DNA of 64,000 nt from G963664115 sp965263045. Lineage in GTDB: Bacteria > Acidobacteriota > Terriglobia > 20CM-2-55-15. Numbering within the stretch: the stretch's first letter is position 1; each line of letters opens with the position of its first letter. The position numbers and the translations under genes were made by a program. A model generated the notes under the pieces. The model saw only the letters and a program-made list of their open reading frames with translations, did not search any database and was not told the origin of the DNA. Positions 26,965 to 35,740 of the stretch are shown here, one piece after another. The stretch spans positions 992,001-1,056,000 of the forward strand of contig CBDHGK010000041.1 of assembly GCA_965263045.1 (NCBI GenBank). The letters are read 5' to 3'.

Positions 26965-29055
26965 TTACTCTTCCGGGTACGGTGTGCGGTTGCGATACAG
27001 GACCCAGAGCAGCGCCAGCGTCGATCCCACGCCAATGGCATAAACGGGGCCGGGGAGCTGATCGACTGGGAATTCGAAATGGGCCAGCCCCAGCGCGAGC
27101 GCGTTGTTCCCAAGATGCAAAACCATTCCGGGCAATATCGATCCGGTCAACAACGCCACAGCGGTAATGGCTATTCCCATCGCCGCCGTCGTTACGATTC
27201 GAAAAAGGCTGAAGTGGAAAAATCCGAAGATGAGCCCCACAACGACGGCCAGGACCGGCATCGAAAACCTGCGCCTGAGTCCATAGAGAAGCGGGCCGCG
27301 AAAGGCTATCTCCTCGCAGATTCCCGGCAATACCGCAAAGAGAACGAAGATCTGCCACAGGGGCACACCCTCCAGCGAAAACTGCTGGTCCAGTTGTTCC
27401 AGGTAGCTTGAGGGCAGGGGAAAGACCGTGCTTGCGAGGCGGTTGATGACGACGGCAGTTAAGTGAAGCGGGCCGATCAGCAGGAGAACGACGGGCCAGA
27501 GCAGAGCGGGGACGGGTCTTAACGCCAGGGCCTCCCAGGGTTTGAGCCTGTAGACGCGAATGATTAAAAACGACGTTCCGGCCAATATCACGATTTCGTT
27601 AAACAGCGCCTGCATGCGGAAGTCGGAAAGTGCAGGGATTGATGCAGCGCCGACAAACAATACTGCCCACATCACGGCGTACCAGCGCCAGAGCTGCGAT
27701 CGGAATGCTCCCAGGCCTCGGGAGCCATCCGGATGGGGCTCCTGCTTAGTGGAGATCAACCGCTCATCGCCCATGAGGGTGGTCGAATGGTGCACGACCC
27801 AGAGTGCCGCGACAGAGTTTGTAGCCAGCACCGCTGAGAGGGGCAGCCAGTCGATGTGTCCACTGAGGATTTCTCGAACCGCGACGCTGACATTGGCCAG
27901 CGGGATGAGGGCAATCGCTGAACGCAGGGGAATGTCCCCGATTGCGCCGGCGCCCGCCGGGAGCATTCCCAGCAGGTAGACGGGAAAAAAATACAGCTGG
28001 GCTTCCTTATACGATTTGGCGTATGCGGATACCAGCAGCAGTGCTCCTGCGACCAATGCGGCGAAAGGCAGATAGGTGAGAAGAATCGCTGCGGCAGCGC
28101 CGAGGCCGAGCTGAAAATTGAACGCATCGGGCAATTCCAGGATATCGAGCCGAGTGTACACAAAGAGATTGGCGACCTGGAGCAGCGTGATCACGAGGGC
28201 GGATGTCAGGATGACGAGTTGTTTCGCGACGACGATTTCTCTGCGGCCGGCCGAGGTCGTGAGCAGTGTTTCCAAGGTACCCCGTTCCTTCTCGCCCGCA
28301 ATGATGTCCATCGCCACGACCGACCCGCCGGTCAATGTCAAGATGAACAGGAGCAACGTCAGGAACCTGCCGATGAGTAAACCGGAAGTTTCGGCGTCGG
28401 TGGCCACATTGTTCTCGACAGCGGCCAGGACGTCGGCCATGCGTAGATCGAATCCCTGGGACTCGAGCCTGCGCTGTACTTCGATACGGCGTCCGTATTC
28501 GAGGAGTGCCCGCATCTGGCCCGCACCGGCGGTTGAGTTGGCACGGTTGCCCGGGAATCCGATCCGGACGCCAGGCACACCGCTGATGCGTTGTTCCAGC
28601 CAGGGAATCGCCGTTTCCGATGCGATCTCGTTATTGCCGCGATCGCTTCGAGCGCCGTCATCGATATTCTGGCTCCATTCCAGTTCGGCACTCTCCGGAC
28701 TGAATGTTTCCAGGAGGAAGTCGATCTCACCTGAGCCAACGCTGGATCGAGCATCCGCGACGGTGGCCTCTGCATAGCGAAAGGTCTGAAGTTCGGCGTC
28801 TGGATCGTTCCCCAGTTCCAGTGCCGCCGACTGGACCAGCGCTCGGGTTGGATTGATCCAGTCACCGGTGATGGCGTACCGGTATACGGTCGATGCCTGC
28901 TGGCGTTCCTGAAAACTGGTACTGAACCGTGTCGCAAACAGCATCAGCGGCATCACGAGGATCGGAAGGAGCACCGACAGCACAATCGTGCGAGGCGAAC
29001 GCAGGAGCGTTCGCAGCTCAAGGGTCCAGATCAGCCCGATTGCGTTCCAGTCCAC
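26965..29055 (-). CDS. ABC-2 type permease fused to a CPBP intramembrane protease
   Basis: 696 residues. The N-terminal 430 residues are a NatB-like ABC-2 permease: one helix at the start (RTIVLSVLLPILVMPLMLFA), a large extracytoplasmic domain, then a multi-helix block with GEKERGTLETLLTTSAGRRE. The C-terminal part is a CPBP (CAAX protease/bacteriocin-processing) domain with EExxxR at E581-E582-R586, FxxxH ending at H614 and HxxxN at H647/N651, all three catalytic motifs intact. The fusion therefore joins an exporter subunit with a membrane protease. It follows the ATPase gene by 3 bases and is the last gene of a three-gene operon. Confidence 0.9.
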   Translation of the reverse strand: MDWNAIGLIWTLELRTLLRSPRTIVLSVLLPILVMPLMLFATRFSTSFQERQQASTVYRYAITGDWINPTRALVQSAALELGNDPDAELQTFRYAEATVADARSSVGSGEIDFLLETFSPESAELEWSQNIDDGARSDRGNNEIASETAIPWLEQRISGVPGVRIGFPGNRANSTAGAGQMRALLEYGRRIEVQRRLESQGFDLRMADVLAAVENNVATDAETSGLLIGRFLTLLLFILTLTGGSVVAMDIIAGEKERGTLETLLTTSAGRREIVVAKQLVILTSALVITLLQVANLFVYTRLDILELPDAFNFQLGLGAAAAILLTYLPFAALVAGALLLVSAYAKSYKEAQLYFFPVYLLGMLPAGAGAIGDIPLRSAIALIPLANVSVAVREILSGHIDWLPLSAVLATNSVAALWVVHHSTTLMGDERLISTKQEPHPDGSRGLGAFRSQLWRWYAVMWAVLFVGAASIPALSDFRMQALFNEIVILAGTSFLIIRVYRLKPWEALALRPVPALLWPVVLLLIGPLHLTAVVINRLASTVFPLPSSYLEQLDQQFSLEGVPLWQIFVLFAVLPGICEEIAFRGPLLYGLRRRFSMPVLAVVVGLIFGFFHFSLFRIVTTAAMGIAITAVALLTGSILPGMVLHLGNNALALGLAHFEFPVDQLPGPVYAIGVGSTLALLWVLYRNRTPYPEE

Positions 29056-29058
29056 CGT

Positions 29059-29811
29059 TTACGCTCCCTGGGCATAGCGAATAAAGATGTCTTCGAGATA
29101 GTGATCGCCGCTGGCTTCGCGGAGTTGTTCGAGGGTCCCGGATATCAGAATCCGACCGTTGTGAATGATGGCGATCCGGTCACAGAGTTTCTCGGCTTCA
29201 CTCATGACATGGGTTGAGAACAGAATTGTTTTTCCTTCATCCCGGAGCGCGGAGATTTCCCGATGGACCTCCAGAGCATTCAGAAGGTCGAGACCCACCG
29301 TCGGCTCGTCGAAGATCAGGACCGGGGGATCATGAGCCACGGTCCGCGCAATGGAAACCTTCTGTTTCATCCCGGACGAGAGTTTTTCTACGCGGGCATC
29401 AGCGTATTCGGACAGTTTGAAGCGCGCGATGAGTGCCTCCACTCGATCGGAGAGGCTTTCGGCCGGGTAATGGTTGATGCTGGCGAAAAACTCGACCGTT
29501 TCCCGTGCTGTGAGCCTGGGATAGAGCGCCGTTGTCGAGGAGTAGAACCCGAGGCGCCGACGTGCTTCACCCGGTTCACCAACGACATCGTGACCCATGA
29601 TCGACGCCTGTCCCGATGTCGGCGTGATGATGGTCGACAGCATCCGCAGCGTCGTTGTCTTTCCAGCTCCGTTGGCGCCGAGCAGACCCAGAATCTCGCC
29701 CGCCCGGGCGTCGAAGCTCAGCCCGTCCACGGCATGCACCGGGCCGCGTGCTTCGTCGTAGAACGTTTTCCGAAGATCCACGACCGAAACCATCAGCATC
29801 GCCCGACCCAT
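29059..29811 (-). CDS. ABC transporter ATP-binding protein (NatA-like)
   Basis: 250 residues. Walker A GANGAGKTT, Q-loop region GFYSSTTALYPRL, signature LSSGMKQKVSIART, Walker B VLIFDEPTVGLD and the switch His in ILFSTHVMSEAEKL are all present, so it should hydrolyse ATP. The family best fits NatA-type subunits that work with ABC-2 permeases. It sits between two permease genes (28 bases after the first, 3 before the second), implying a heterodimeric permease. Alternative starts at 29799 or 29793 would remove four to six residues. Confidence 0.92.
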   Translation of the reverse strand: MGRAMLMVSVVDLRKTFYDEARGPVHAVDGLSFDARAGEILGLLGANGAGKTTTLRMLSTIITPTSGQASIMGHDVVGEPGEARRRLGFYSSTTALYPRLTARETVEFFASINHYPAESLSDRVEALIARFKLSEYADARVEKLSSGMKQKVSIARTVAHDPPVLIFDEPTVGLDLLNALEVHREISALRDEGKTILFSTHVMSEAEKLCDRIAIIHNGRILISGTLEQLREASGDHYLEDIFIRYAQGA

Positions 29812-29839
29812 CGCCCGAACCGAGGATATGCCGGGTGCG

Positions 29840-31126
29840 TCATCGTCGCCCGCGTCCCCAACGGAGGATTTCGGTTTTGAAGAAACCTCCGAAGCTGCCG
29901 GAGTGGCTACCCATTAAAAAGTTCTCCTGCGAGAGAATCCCGTTCGCCACGGTCAGCGCAATGGCGATTGTGATGATTTCGACGGCCAGTGTCATCCCGA
30001 TTAAATCCCAGGCGTAAACCCCTGCGATCGCGTCCCGGAACATTAATGTGACATTCACGACCGGCACGAGAGCCAGTCGAGGGCTGAGGTGGAGATCCGG
30101 GACTTGAAGGAACATCACTGGAATCAGAATTGCGATATAGAACGGTCCGATCATCGATTGTCCTTCGCGAAACGTTCGGGCGAAGGACGCCAGGATCATC
30201 ATGGCTGCGGCGACAAACAGCGCCATCAGTCCAGCGCCGGCGACCATCACGATGATTGTTGTGAGTGGAAGTTGGACGTTGAAAGCGCCAGCGTCCGCGC
30301 CGATCAGGGGAACTAGAATGGCTCGAAGTGAAATCGACATGGCGACGACATTGAGCATCCCGGCCGTGAACGACATCGTGGCCACGTACAGATATTTGGC
30401 GATGACGATGCTGCTGCGCGCAGTCGACACCGTCATCAGGGTTTCCCATGTCTGGTTCTCGCGTTCGCCGGCGGTCGAGTCGATCGCCGGATAGACCCCG
30501 CCGACAACCAGCATGATGACCATGAGCAGCGGAACAAGCAGTCCAAGAATGAAGCGTCCCATCTCGTTGCCCGTGGCCAGGTTCTCCTGCTCGATCCACA
30601 CGTGTTGAATCGCGGCCTCGGTGACGCCGGCGCTCCGCACCCGGTCGAGTAGGTGCTGCTGACGGTAGTCGGAAAGATACCCGTCCATCCGCGATCGTGC
30701 GGTTCGGCTGCGAGCGCGGGATCCGTCATACAGGAGGCGAAGCTGAAAGTCATCGACGAGCTTCGTGAGGCCGGCCGCAGGCTGGCTTCGGTCCGCAGTG
30801 AATGCGATCGCGACATCCAGATCTCCGGAGCGAAGACGATCCGCCGCGGAAGTGAGCGAGAGGACCTCAACCCGGGGCTGAATCTCGAGAAAAGTTCGAA
30901 ATGGAGCGTGCCCGGCGGGAAGATCGATCAGGGCCACCCGGGAGCTCATATTGTCCGATTGGCCGGTGACGAAAGCGATGCCTGAATAGCCCAGCCAGAG
31001 TAACGCCGGGTAGAGGAAAATTGGCAGGATGATGCTGTTGATGACGATATTACGTTCGCGCAACGCCGAGCGCAATTCCCGGGAATAGAGTGTCCTGATC
31101 TCAGCGGCCCGCTCTCTCAACGGCAT
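29840..31126 (-). CDS. ABC-2 type permease (NatB-like)
   Basis: About 428 residues. One membrane helix near the N terminus (INSIILPIFLYPALLWLGY), an extracytoplasmic domain of about 150 residues, then five or six helices starting with FILGLLVPLLMVIMLVVGG and containing STAGERENQTWETLMTVSTA, the conserved region of this permease group. It is the first gene of the exporter operon. The ATG at 31126 touches GGAGG directly, which leaves no spacing. A TTG two codons later would have ideal spacing, so the true start may be TTG at 31120. The substrate could be sodium or a peptide. Confidence 0.87.
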   Translation of the reverse strand: MPLRERAAEIRTLYSRELRSALRERNIVINSIILPIFLYPALLWLGYSGIAFVTGQSDNMSSRVALIDLPAGHAPFRTFLEIQPRVEVLSLTSAADRLRSGDLDVAIAFTADRSQPAAGLTKLVDDFQLRLLYDGSRARSRTARSRMDGYLSDYRQQHLLDRVRSAGVTEAAIQHVWIEQENLATGNEMGRFILGLLVPLLMVIMLVVGGVYPAIDSTAGERENQTWETLMTVSTARSSIVIAKYLYVATMSFTAGMLNVVAMSISLRAILVPLIGADAGAFNVQLPLTTIIVMVAGAGLMALFVAAAMMILASFARTFREGQSMIGPFYIAILIPVMFLQVPDLHLSPRLALVPVVNVTLMFRDAIAGVYAWDLIGMTLAVEIITIAIALTVANGILSQENFLMGSHSGSFGGFFKTEILRWGRGRR

Positions 31127-31217
31127 CCTCCGTAACCTGTGTCGAGCAATCCCGTTCCCTCGATTCAAATCAAACAATAAGGGCCCTCTCTCCGGGGAGG
31201 GATTGTACTCTATCCGT

Positions 31218-32390
31218 ATGCCCTCGATCGCAATCCTGAGTCTTGGTGCGGGTGTGGCGGCTCTGCTATGGCTGGGGGCCGGTGCCTACCTCGGCTGGGG
31301 ATGGCTGCGGTTTGAGGGCCTGCTCCAGGCGAGCGACAGGATCGACATGGACCACACACCGCTGCCATCCCTATCGATCATCATCGCCGCCCGCGACGAA
31401 GCCGCCAGCATCGGTCAGACCCTCGACCGACTTGCGGTCGTGGAATATCCGGATCTTGAGATCGTGGTGGTCAACGATCGGTCCGACGACGTCACCGGTC
31501 AGGTTGCGTCCGATCACTTGAGTGCCCTCAGTGGACTCACCGTCGTCGACATCGACACGCTGCCGGATGAATGGCTCGGCAAGGCCCACGCGATTCACAC
31601 AGGCTCTCAGCAGAGTTCCGGAGAGTGGTTGTGTTTCATTGACGCCGATGTGACGCTTGAGGCGGACTGTCTCCGGCGCGCGCTGTCCCTCGCCCACGTT
31701 CGGGGGCTGGACCATCTGTGCCTGTTTCCAGCCCTGCGAACGCGTGGCGTACTCGAGCGCGCTTTTCTCATGACGTTTGCGTTCTACTTTGGAGCCTACA
31801 TCCAGCCGTGGAAAGCGAAGGATCCCCGGTCCCAAAAATTTTGTGGTGTCGGCGCGTTCAACCTGATCCGGCGCGACGTGTATGAAGCCATCGGTGGGTA
31901 TGAACGATTGCGTATGGAAGTCGCCGACGATATCAAGCTTGGAAAGCTGGTCAAGCAGTACGGTTACCGGCAGGATGCGATGGACTCCGACGGGCGCGTT
32001 CATCTGCGGTGGCAGAACGGTGGCGCCTGGGCCTACCTTCACGGGATCGAGAAAAACGCCTTTGCGGGCGTGGACTACAGTCTGTTGCGTGTTGTCCTCG
32101 GGAGCGCGGTCGTGGTGGTGATGAGCTTTCTTCCTTTCCTCGCTCTGGCAGTGGGCGATTTTACCGCGCGGGTGGCTTCCGTAGTGGCCCTCACGGTGAT
32201 TGCACTCGCTTATGGACCCGTCAGCCGGCCACTCAATCGATCACGCCTCTATTTTGTAACACACCCGCTGGGTGCAGCCATGCTCTTGTTGGGTCTGTGG
32301 CTGTCCACGGTGAAAACGCTCTGGCGGGGGGCCGTGGTCTGGCGCGGAACAGCCTACCCCCTGCAATTGTTGAGAAAACATTGCGTATGA
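31218..32390 (+). CDS. Family 2 membrane glycosyltransferase
   Basis: 390 residues from the ATG at 31218; a TTG at 31203 directly behind GGGGAGGGA is possible. An N-terminal anchor is followed by a GT-A domain: SIIIAARDEAASIGQTLD near residue 55, IVVVNDRSDD, the DxD-type FIDADV, and the acceptor-side GGYERLRMEVADDIKLGKL ending in a QxxRW-like H-LRWQNG. Two or three membrane helices close the protein. LPDEWLGKAHAIHTG resembles the HpnB/CrtQ group of lipid-linked glycosyltransferases. It is divergent from the ABC exporter operon, separated by about 90 bases. Confidence 0.85.
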   Translation: MPSIAILSLGAGVAALLWLGAGAYLGWGWLRFEGLLQASDRIDMDHTPLPSLSIIIAARDEAASIGQTLDRLAVVEYPDLEIVVVNDRSDDVTGQVASDHLSALSGLTVVDIDTLPDEWLGKAHAIHTGSQQSSGEWLCFIDADVTLEADCLRRALSLAHVRGLDHLCLFPALRTRGVLERAFLMTFAFYFGAYIQPWKAKDPRSQKFCGVGAFNLIRRDVYEAIGGYERLRMEVADDIKLGKLVKQYGYRQDAMDSDGRVHLRWQNGGAWAYLHGIEKNAFAGVDYSLLRVVLGSAVVVVMSFLPFLALAVGDFTARVASVVALTVIALAYGPVSRPLNRSRLYFVTHPLGAAMLLLGLWLSTVKTLWRGAVVWRGTAYPLQLLRKHCV

Positions 32391-32525
32391 AGAATCGGCG
32401 GGTCTGTTGCGTATGGAACAGGAGTGTCCGGGCTCGGGACCGAGGATGATGCACGGCCGACCGACCCCGGCACCACGGCGGGTGGACCCACGCGGTGGAT
32501 TCCCCGGTTTCGGGGAGAAGGGCAG

Positions 32526-32553
32526 CCGCCGGCCGGAATGTGCCGGCCGGCGG
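32526..32553. terminator. GC-rich hairpin between convergent genes
   Basis: A perfect 11-bp stem (CCGCCGGCCGG and its complement) around the loop AATGTG lies between the convergent ends at 32390 and 32689. There is no clear T tract on either side, so it may act as a weak bidirectional terminator or only as an mRNA-stabilising stem. Confidence 0.4.
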
Positions 32554-32688
32554 GGCGGATCGGATCAATCCCGATAACTGTCGACCGGCCCCAGGCGGGC
32601 ACCGCTGAGGCTCAACCGTCAAGGTTCTCCGACAAAGGCCCGTGCACGGGTCGCGGATCTCTGAGAGAAGTCTACGAGTCCCGGGTCG

Positions 32689-33546
32689 CTAACGTTCCGG
32701 CATCAACTCCCGAATCCGCTGTTTGAACTCCGGATACATCGTTTCCGCTCCGCCCTGGGTCGCTTCCAGTGGAAGCGAGTAAACGCCTGCCGCTTCCAGC
32801 GCGTACGGATTTTCTCCGGGGAAATAGTGCGGAACAAATCCGACCTCCCGGTCCACTTCCGTGACCACTGTACACGGATACGGCGGCACTTGCTGATTCC
32901 GTTCCCAGAGGAATTCCCCGGTGCGGATCAGCGGCTCTTCCAGGTAAATGGGATCGTAAGTGATCGTGGTCCAGGTGATGACGTCGTCGTTTCGAATGAG
33001 GTATTCGACGACCTCGGCCCGGTCGCTTCGCGGCAGGCCGTTTCTTCGAATGTAATCTTCCTTGATGTGCGTGGTGTGGATCCGCAGCACATCGCCCACC
33101 CATTCACCGGTGGAAAATCCGGACCAGGTATGGGGCTCGTTCGGACCCGGGTGCGGCCGTCCGTCCATGTAGATGGGGCGGTCAACGGAACGCAGCCATT
33201 CCATGTGATACGCGGTGATGTTTCGTGTGACCGGATCAATTTCCGCAGTGATAAACGGGTCGGAAGGCCCTCGGGTAATGTAGTCCACGCCATGCGGGCG
33301 GCACTGCCACTCCGGCAGCGACTGGATCGAAGAATCCCACAGCTCGGCCCGGGCCCGGGATGCATCGTTGATCGGCATCCCCATATACTCGCCAAGTTCC
33401 GGACCGCCGGCGCGCTCATCGCGATCCTCATCGAAGACGGGTCCCCACTGGCCTGAGAGGTCCATCTGGGCCACTGCCGGAACGCTGAGAAGCATGGTGA
33501 TGGCCCACACCATGGCCATACTCGGGACGGAAACAACCCTAATCAT
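32689..33546 (-). CDS. Exported protein, paralogue 1
   Basis: 285 residues; the start at 33546 has AGGAGG six bases upstream. A signal peptide (MVWAITMLLSVPAVAQ) is followed by DLSGQWGPVFDEDRDER and a series of strongly conserved polar segments (PEWQCRPHGVDYITRGPS, GFSTGEWVGDVLRIHTTHIK, RRNGLPRSDRAEVVEYLIR). I know this as a widespread uncharacterised exported family of soil and environmental bacteria, often encoded next to MBL-fold proteins. It is predicted periplasmic and beta-rich. It is closely similar to the gene at 35741-36595, far beyond the level of the third relative at 33641. Confidence 0.8.
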   Translation of the reverse strand: MIRVVSVPSMAMVWAITMLLSVPAVAQMDLSGQWGPVFDEDRDERAGGPELGEYMGMPINDASRARAELWDSSIQSLPEWQCRPHGVDYITRGPSDPFITAEIDPVTRNITAYHMEWLRSVDRPIYMDGRPHPGPNEPHTWSGFSTGEWVGDVLRIHTTHIKEDYIRRNGLPRSDRAEVVEYLIRNDDVITWTTITYDPIYLEEPLIRTGEFLWERNQQVPPYPCTVVTEVDREVGFVPHYFPGENPYALEAAGVYSLPLEATQGGAETMYPEFKQRIRELMPER

Positions 33547-33640
33547 CTAAGCCTCCTGTAAGACTGCCGGGAGCGATCAACTCGCTCATCCTCTGGTGCA
33601 AATTCTCTAATGACCCGCGCTGCATGATCGGTTCGCCAAT

Positions 33641-34489
33641 CTACTCGTAGGCGGAGCATGGGGTTGGATTCCACCTGGCGCCATTCGGTTCCTTTTTATA
33701 GTGGGTGCTCTGCATGTAGCGCCGGGTCAGATAGAGCGGATCCTCGTAAAATGCGGTCAGAACGAGCCAGGAGTCGGCGTCAAAGCCAGCAATAGCCGGC
33801 TCGTCAAAGCTGAACAGGTATTCCGTCATTTCCGTCTGATCACTGTAGGGCACACCGTTTCGACGGAGGTAGCCCATGCGCATTTGGTCGGTGACGACTT
33901 TCAGGCGTCCAGCCGCTTGCGATTCGGGTTCCCGGCCACCTCCTGCACGGGTCCATTCCGAACGGGAGAATCCTTGCCAGGAATTCTCATTCGGCGGTTC
34001 CACCGAAGTGTCGAAGTGGAGCATGCGGGTCTGAGTCCCGGCATCGGTGTCGATCCGGAGGGTGTTTTCATCCTCCCACGTGATATGCAATCGCCCGGGA
34101 ATGCGCATGACGCCTCCGGCACCGTAATAGCGGCATTCTTCACCTGCGGCGGCGTCTGCGTCGGGATCCCAGGCGTCCGCTATTTCCTGCGCAGCCGGTG
34201 TCATCGCAGTGCTTTCGTAGTCGCCCTTACTGGCGACAACCATTCGATGCCGCCAGCCTTCAGTGACGACGGACACCCAGTAACCGGTCACATCGATGGG
34301 AGCGATATCTCTCGCCGGACCCTGGGGGCCCCGGCCCCGTTGCGCGAACGCATCTGCTGGAACGATCAACAGGAGGGCCACGAGAAGCCACCCCGCCCGG
34401 TGAATCCATGCCATGTTGCCGGGATTCACAAGATTTGCTGCTCCCTGCCATCGGGTCCGGAGATTTTTGGAAAGATTTCGATCACCCAT
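33641..34489 (-). CDS. Exported protein, distant relative of the paralogue pair
   Basis: 282 residues from the ATG at 34489, with GAGGGG seven bases upstream. After a hydrophobic export segment (HRAGWLLVALLLIVPADAFA) comes DVTGYWVSVVTEGWRHRMV. The later part shares the layout of the neighbouring paralogues: MLHFDTSVEPPNENSWQGFS, MGYLRRNGVPYSDQTEMTEY and YEDPLYLTRRYMQS match GFSTGEW, YIRRNGLPRSD and YDPIYLEEPLIRT in order and spacing. It therefore belongs to the same broad family. The function is unknown and the protein is periplasmic by prediction. Confidence 0.75.
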   Translation of the reverse strand: MGDRNLSKNLRTRWQGAANLVNPGNMAWIHRAGWLLVALLLIVPADAFAQRGRGPQGPARDIAPIDVTGYWVSVVTEGWRHRMVVASKGDYESTAMTPAAQEIADAWDPDADAAAGEECRYYGAGGVMRIPGRLHITWEDENTLRIDTDAGTQTRMLHFDTSVEPPNENSWQGFSRSEWTRAGGGREPESQAAGRLKVVTDQMRMGYLRRNGVPYSDQTEMTEYLFSFDEPAIAGFDADSWLVLTAFYEDPLYLTRRYMQSTHYKKEPNGARWNPTPCSAYE

Positions 34490-34551
34490 ATTATTCCCCT
34501 CTCCCGGCCATCGGGTGGCGGTGGTTCCGCGAAGAAAATCGAAAGGCCATG

Positions 34552-35637
34552 CTATTCCCCTCTCCCTTCCATGAGACTTCGATATACAGCCGTCACGAAG
34601 TCCGTCGGTGTCCAGTTGCGATCGTCGCCATAGAGACCGTCATAGGCCTTTGAGGGACGTTCAGCGAGGACCTGGTCCAGGGTCCATCCCCGGTTGATCA
34701 TCTCCCGGACGTTATTTCGGACGATCGTGACCATGTCCCGGTAGTATCCCACGTCGGCCGTATCACTGACGCGGCCATGACCGGGTATGACCAGGGTGCC
34801 CCCTTCGCTCCGGAATTCCGGTATCGCTGTGTCGAGGACCCAATTCAGCGCGTCGACCACTCCATCAATGCTGCCGCCGTTCTCCAGGTCGATGAAGGGA
34901 TACCGTGTGTGCGAGAAAAAATCACCAGTCACGATGATGTCGGAACGCGGGAAGTAAACGACGGTGGAGTCCGTTGAACTCGAGGGCATGTGGACCATTT
35001 TTACGCCATCGCCGTTGAAGAAATGGCTGAGCTTGTAGGAATCGCCATAAAAGGTATCCGTGGGGAAATTTTCAAAAGGAACGCCATCTTTGAGCATCCT
35101 GAAGAGGACTTCTTCACGGGCATATATGCTGGCCCCGACACCGGCGTCCTGGATCGATCCGGCGACGTTGCCACCCACGTAGGTGATTCCGCTGTCCTTG
35201 ATGATCTGGTTTCCACCCGAGTGATCGGGATCTGCGCTGGTGTTGAGGATGTAACGGACAGGCTTCGGTGGGGCATAACCATCCCGATAGGCGAGCAGGG
35301 AGAGGCGCCCTTCAGCCCCCCAGTCCTGTATTCCGGCCCAGGGATAAGCGCGTCCCTCGAGCTGCGTCCGCTGGATTTCAGAAATCGTTTCCAATACGTC
35401 ATCGGCCATGCCGGCCGTACCTGAATCCACGAGCAGGACTCCGTCGGGACCGATCGAGGCCATGATATTCCCACCGGCGCCTGCGAGCATGTAGATGGGC
35501 CCGCGGAGCCAGACGACATCGATCGGGGACTCCTGTGCACTGACGAACTGCGGCAAGGCTGCGACAGCCACGACCATTGCCAGCATGAGGGGCAGCGGAT
35601 TCAGGCAAGTCCGGGGCTTCGACCATTGATTCTTCAT
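34552..35637 (-). CDS. Exported MBL-fold protein with incomplete metal site
   Basis: 361 residues; GGAG six bases before the ATG at 35637. A signal peptide ends near FVSAQ. The fold is the metallo-beta-lactamase type: GPDGVLLVDSGTAG, ILNTSADPDHSGGN, YVGGNVAG, FPRSDIIVTGDFFSH and TLVIPGHGRVSD. In the main motif HxHxDH the first two histidines are S134 and D136 (S-A-D-P-D-H), while D138, H139 and the later His are kept. It may bind one metal or none. It sits between members of an exported family, so it may act with them on an unknown periplasmic substrate. Confidence 0.82.
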   Translation of the reverse strand: MKNQWSKPRTCLNPLPLMLAMVVAVAALPQFVSAQESPIDVVWLRGPIYMLAGAGGNIMASIGPDGVLLVDSGTAGMADDVLETISEIQRTQLEGRAYPWAGIQDWGAEGRLSLLAYRDGYAPPKPVRYILNTSADPDHSGGNQIIKDSGITYVGGNVAGSIQDAGVGASIYAREEVLFRMLKDGVPFENFPTDTFYGDSYKLSHFFNGDGVKMVHMPSSSTDSTVVYFPRSDIIVTGDFFSHTRYPFIDLENGGSIDGVVDALNWVLDTAIPEFRSEGGTLVIPGHGRVSDTADVGYYRDMVTIVRNNVREMINRGWTLDQVLAERPSKAYDGLYGDDRNWTPTDFVTAVYRSLMEGRGE

Positions 35638-35740
35638 TCCACTCTCCAGATTATTCTCATGAGACTAAACGGTATTCCACCCCCGGATCGATGACCCGGA
35701 TGTTGATATTCAATATACCTGCGGATCACAGCGAGGATTG

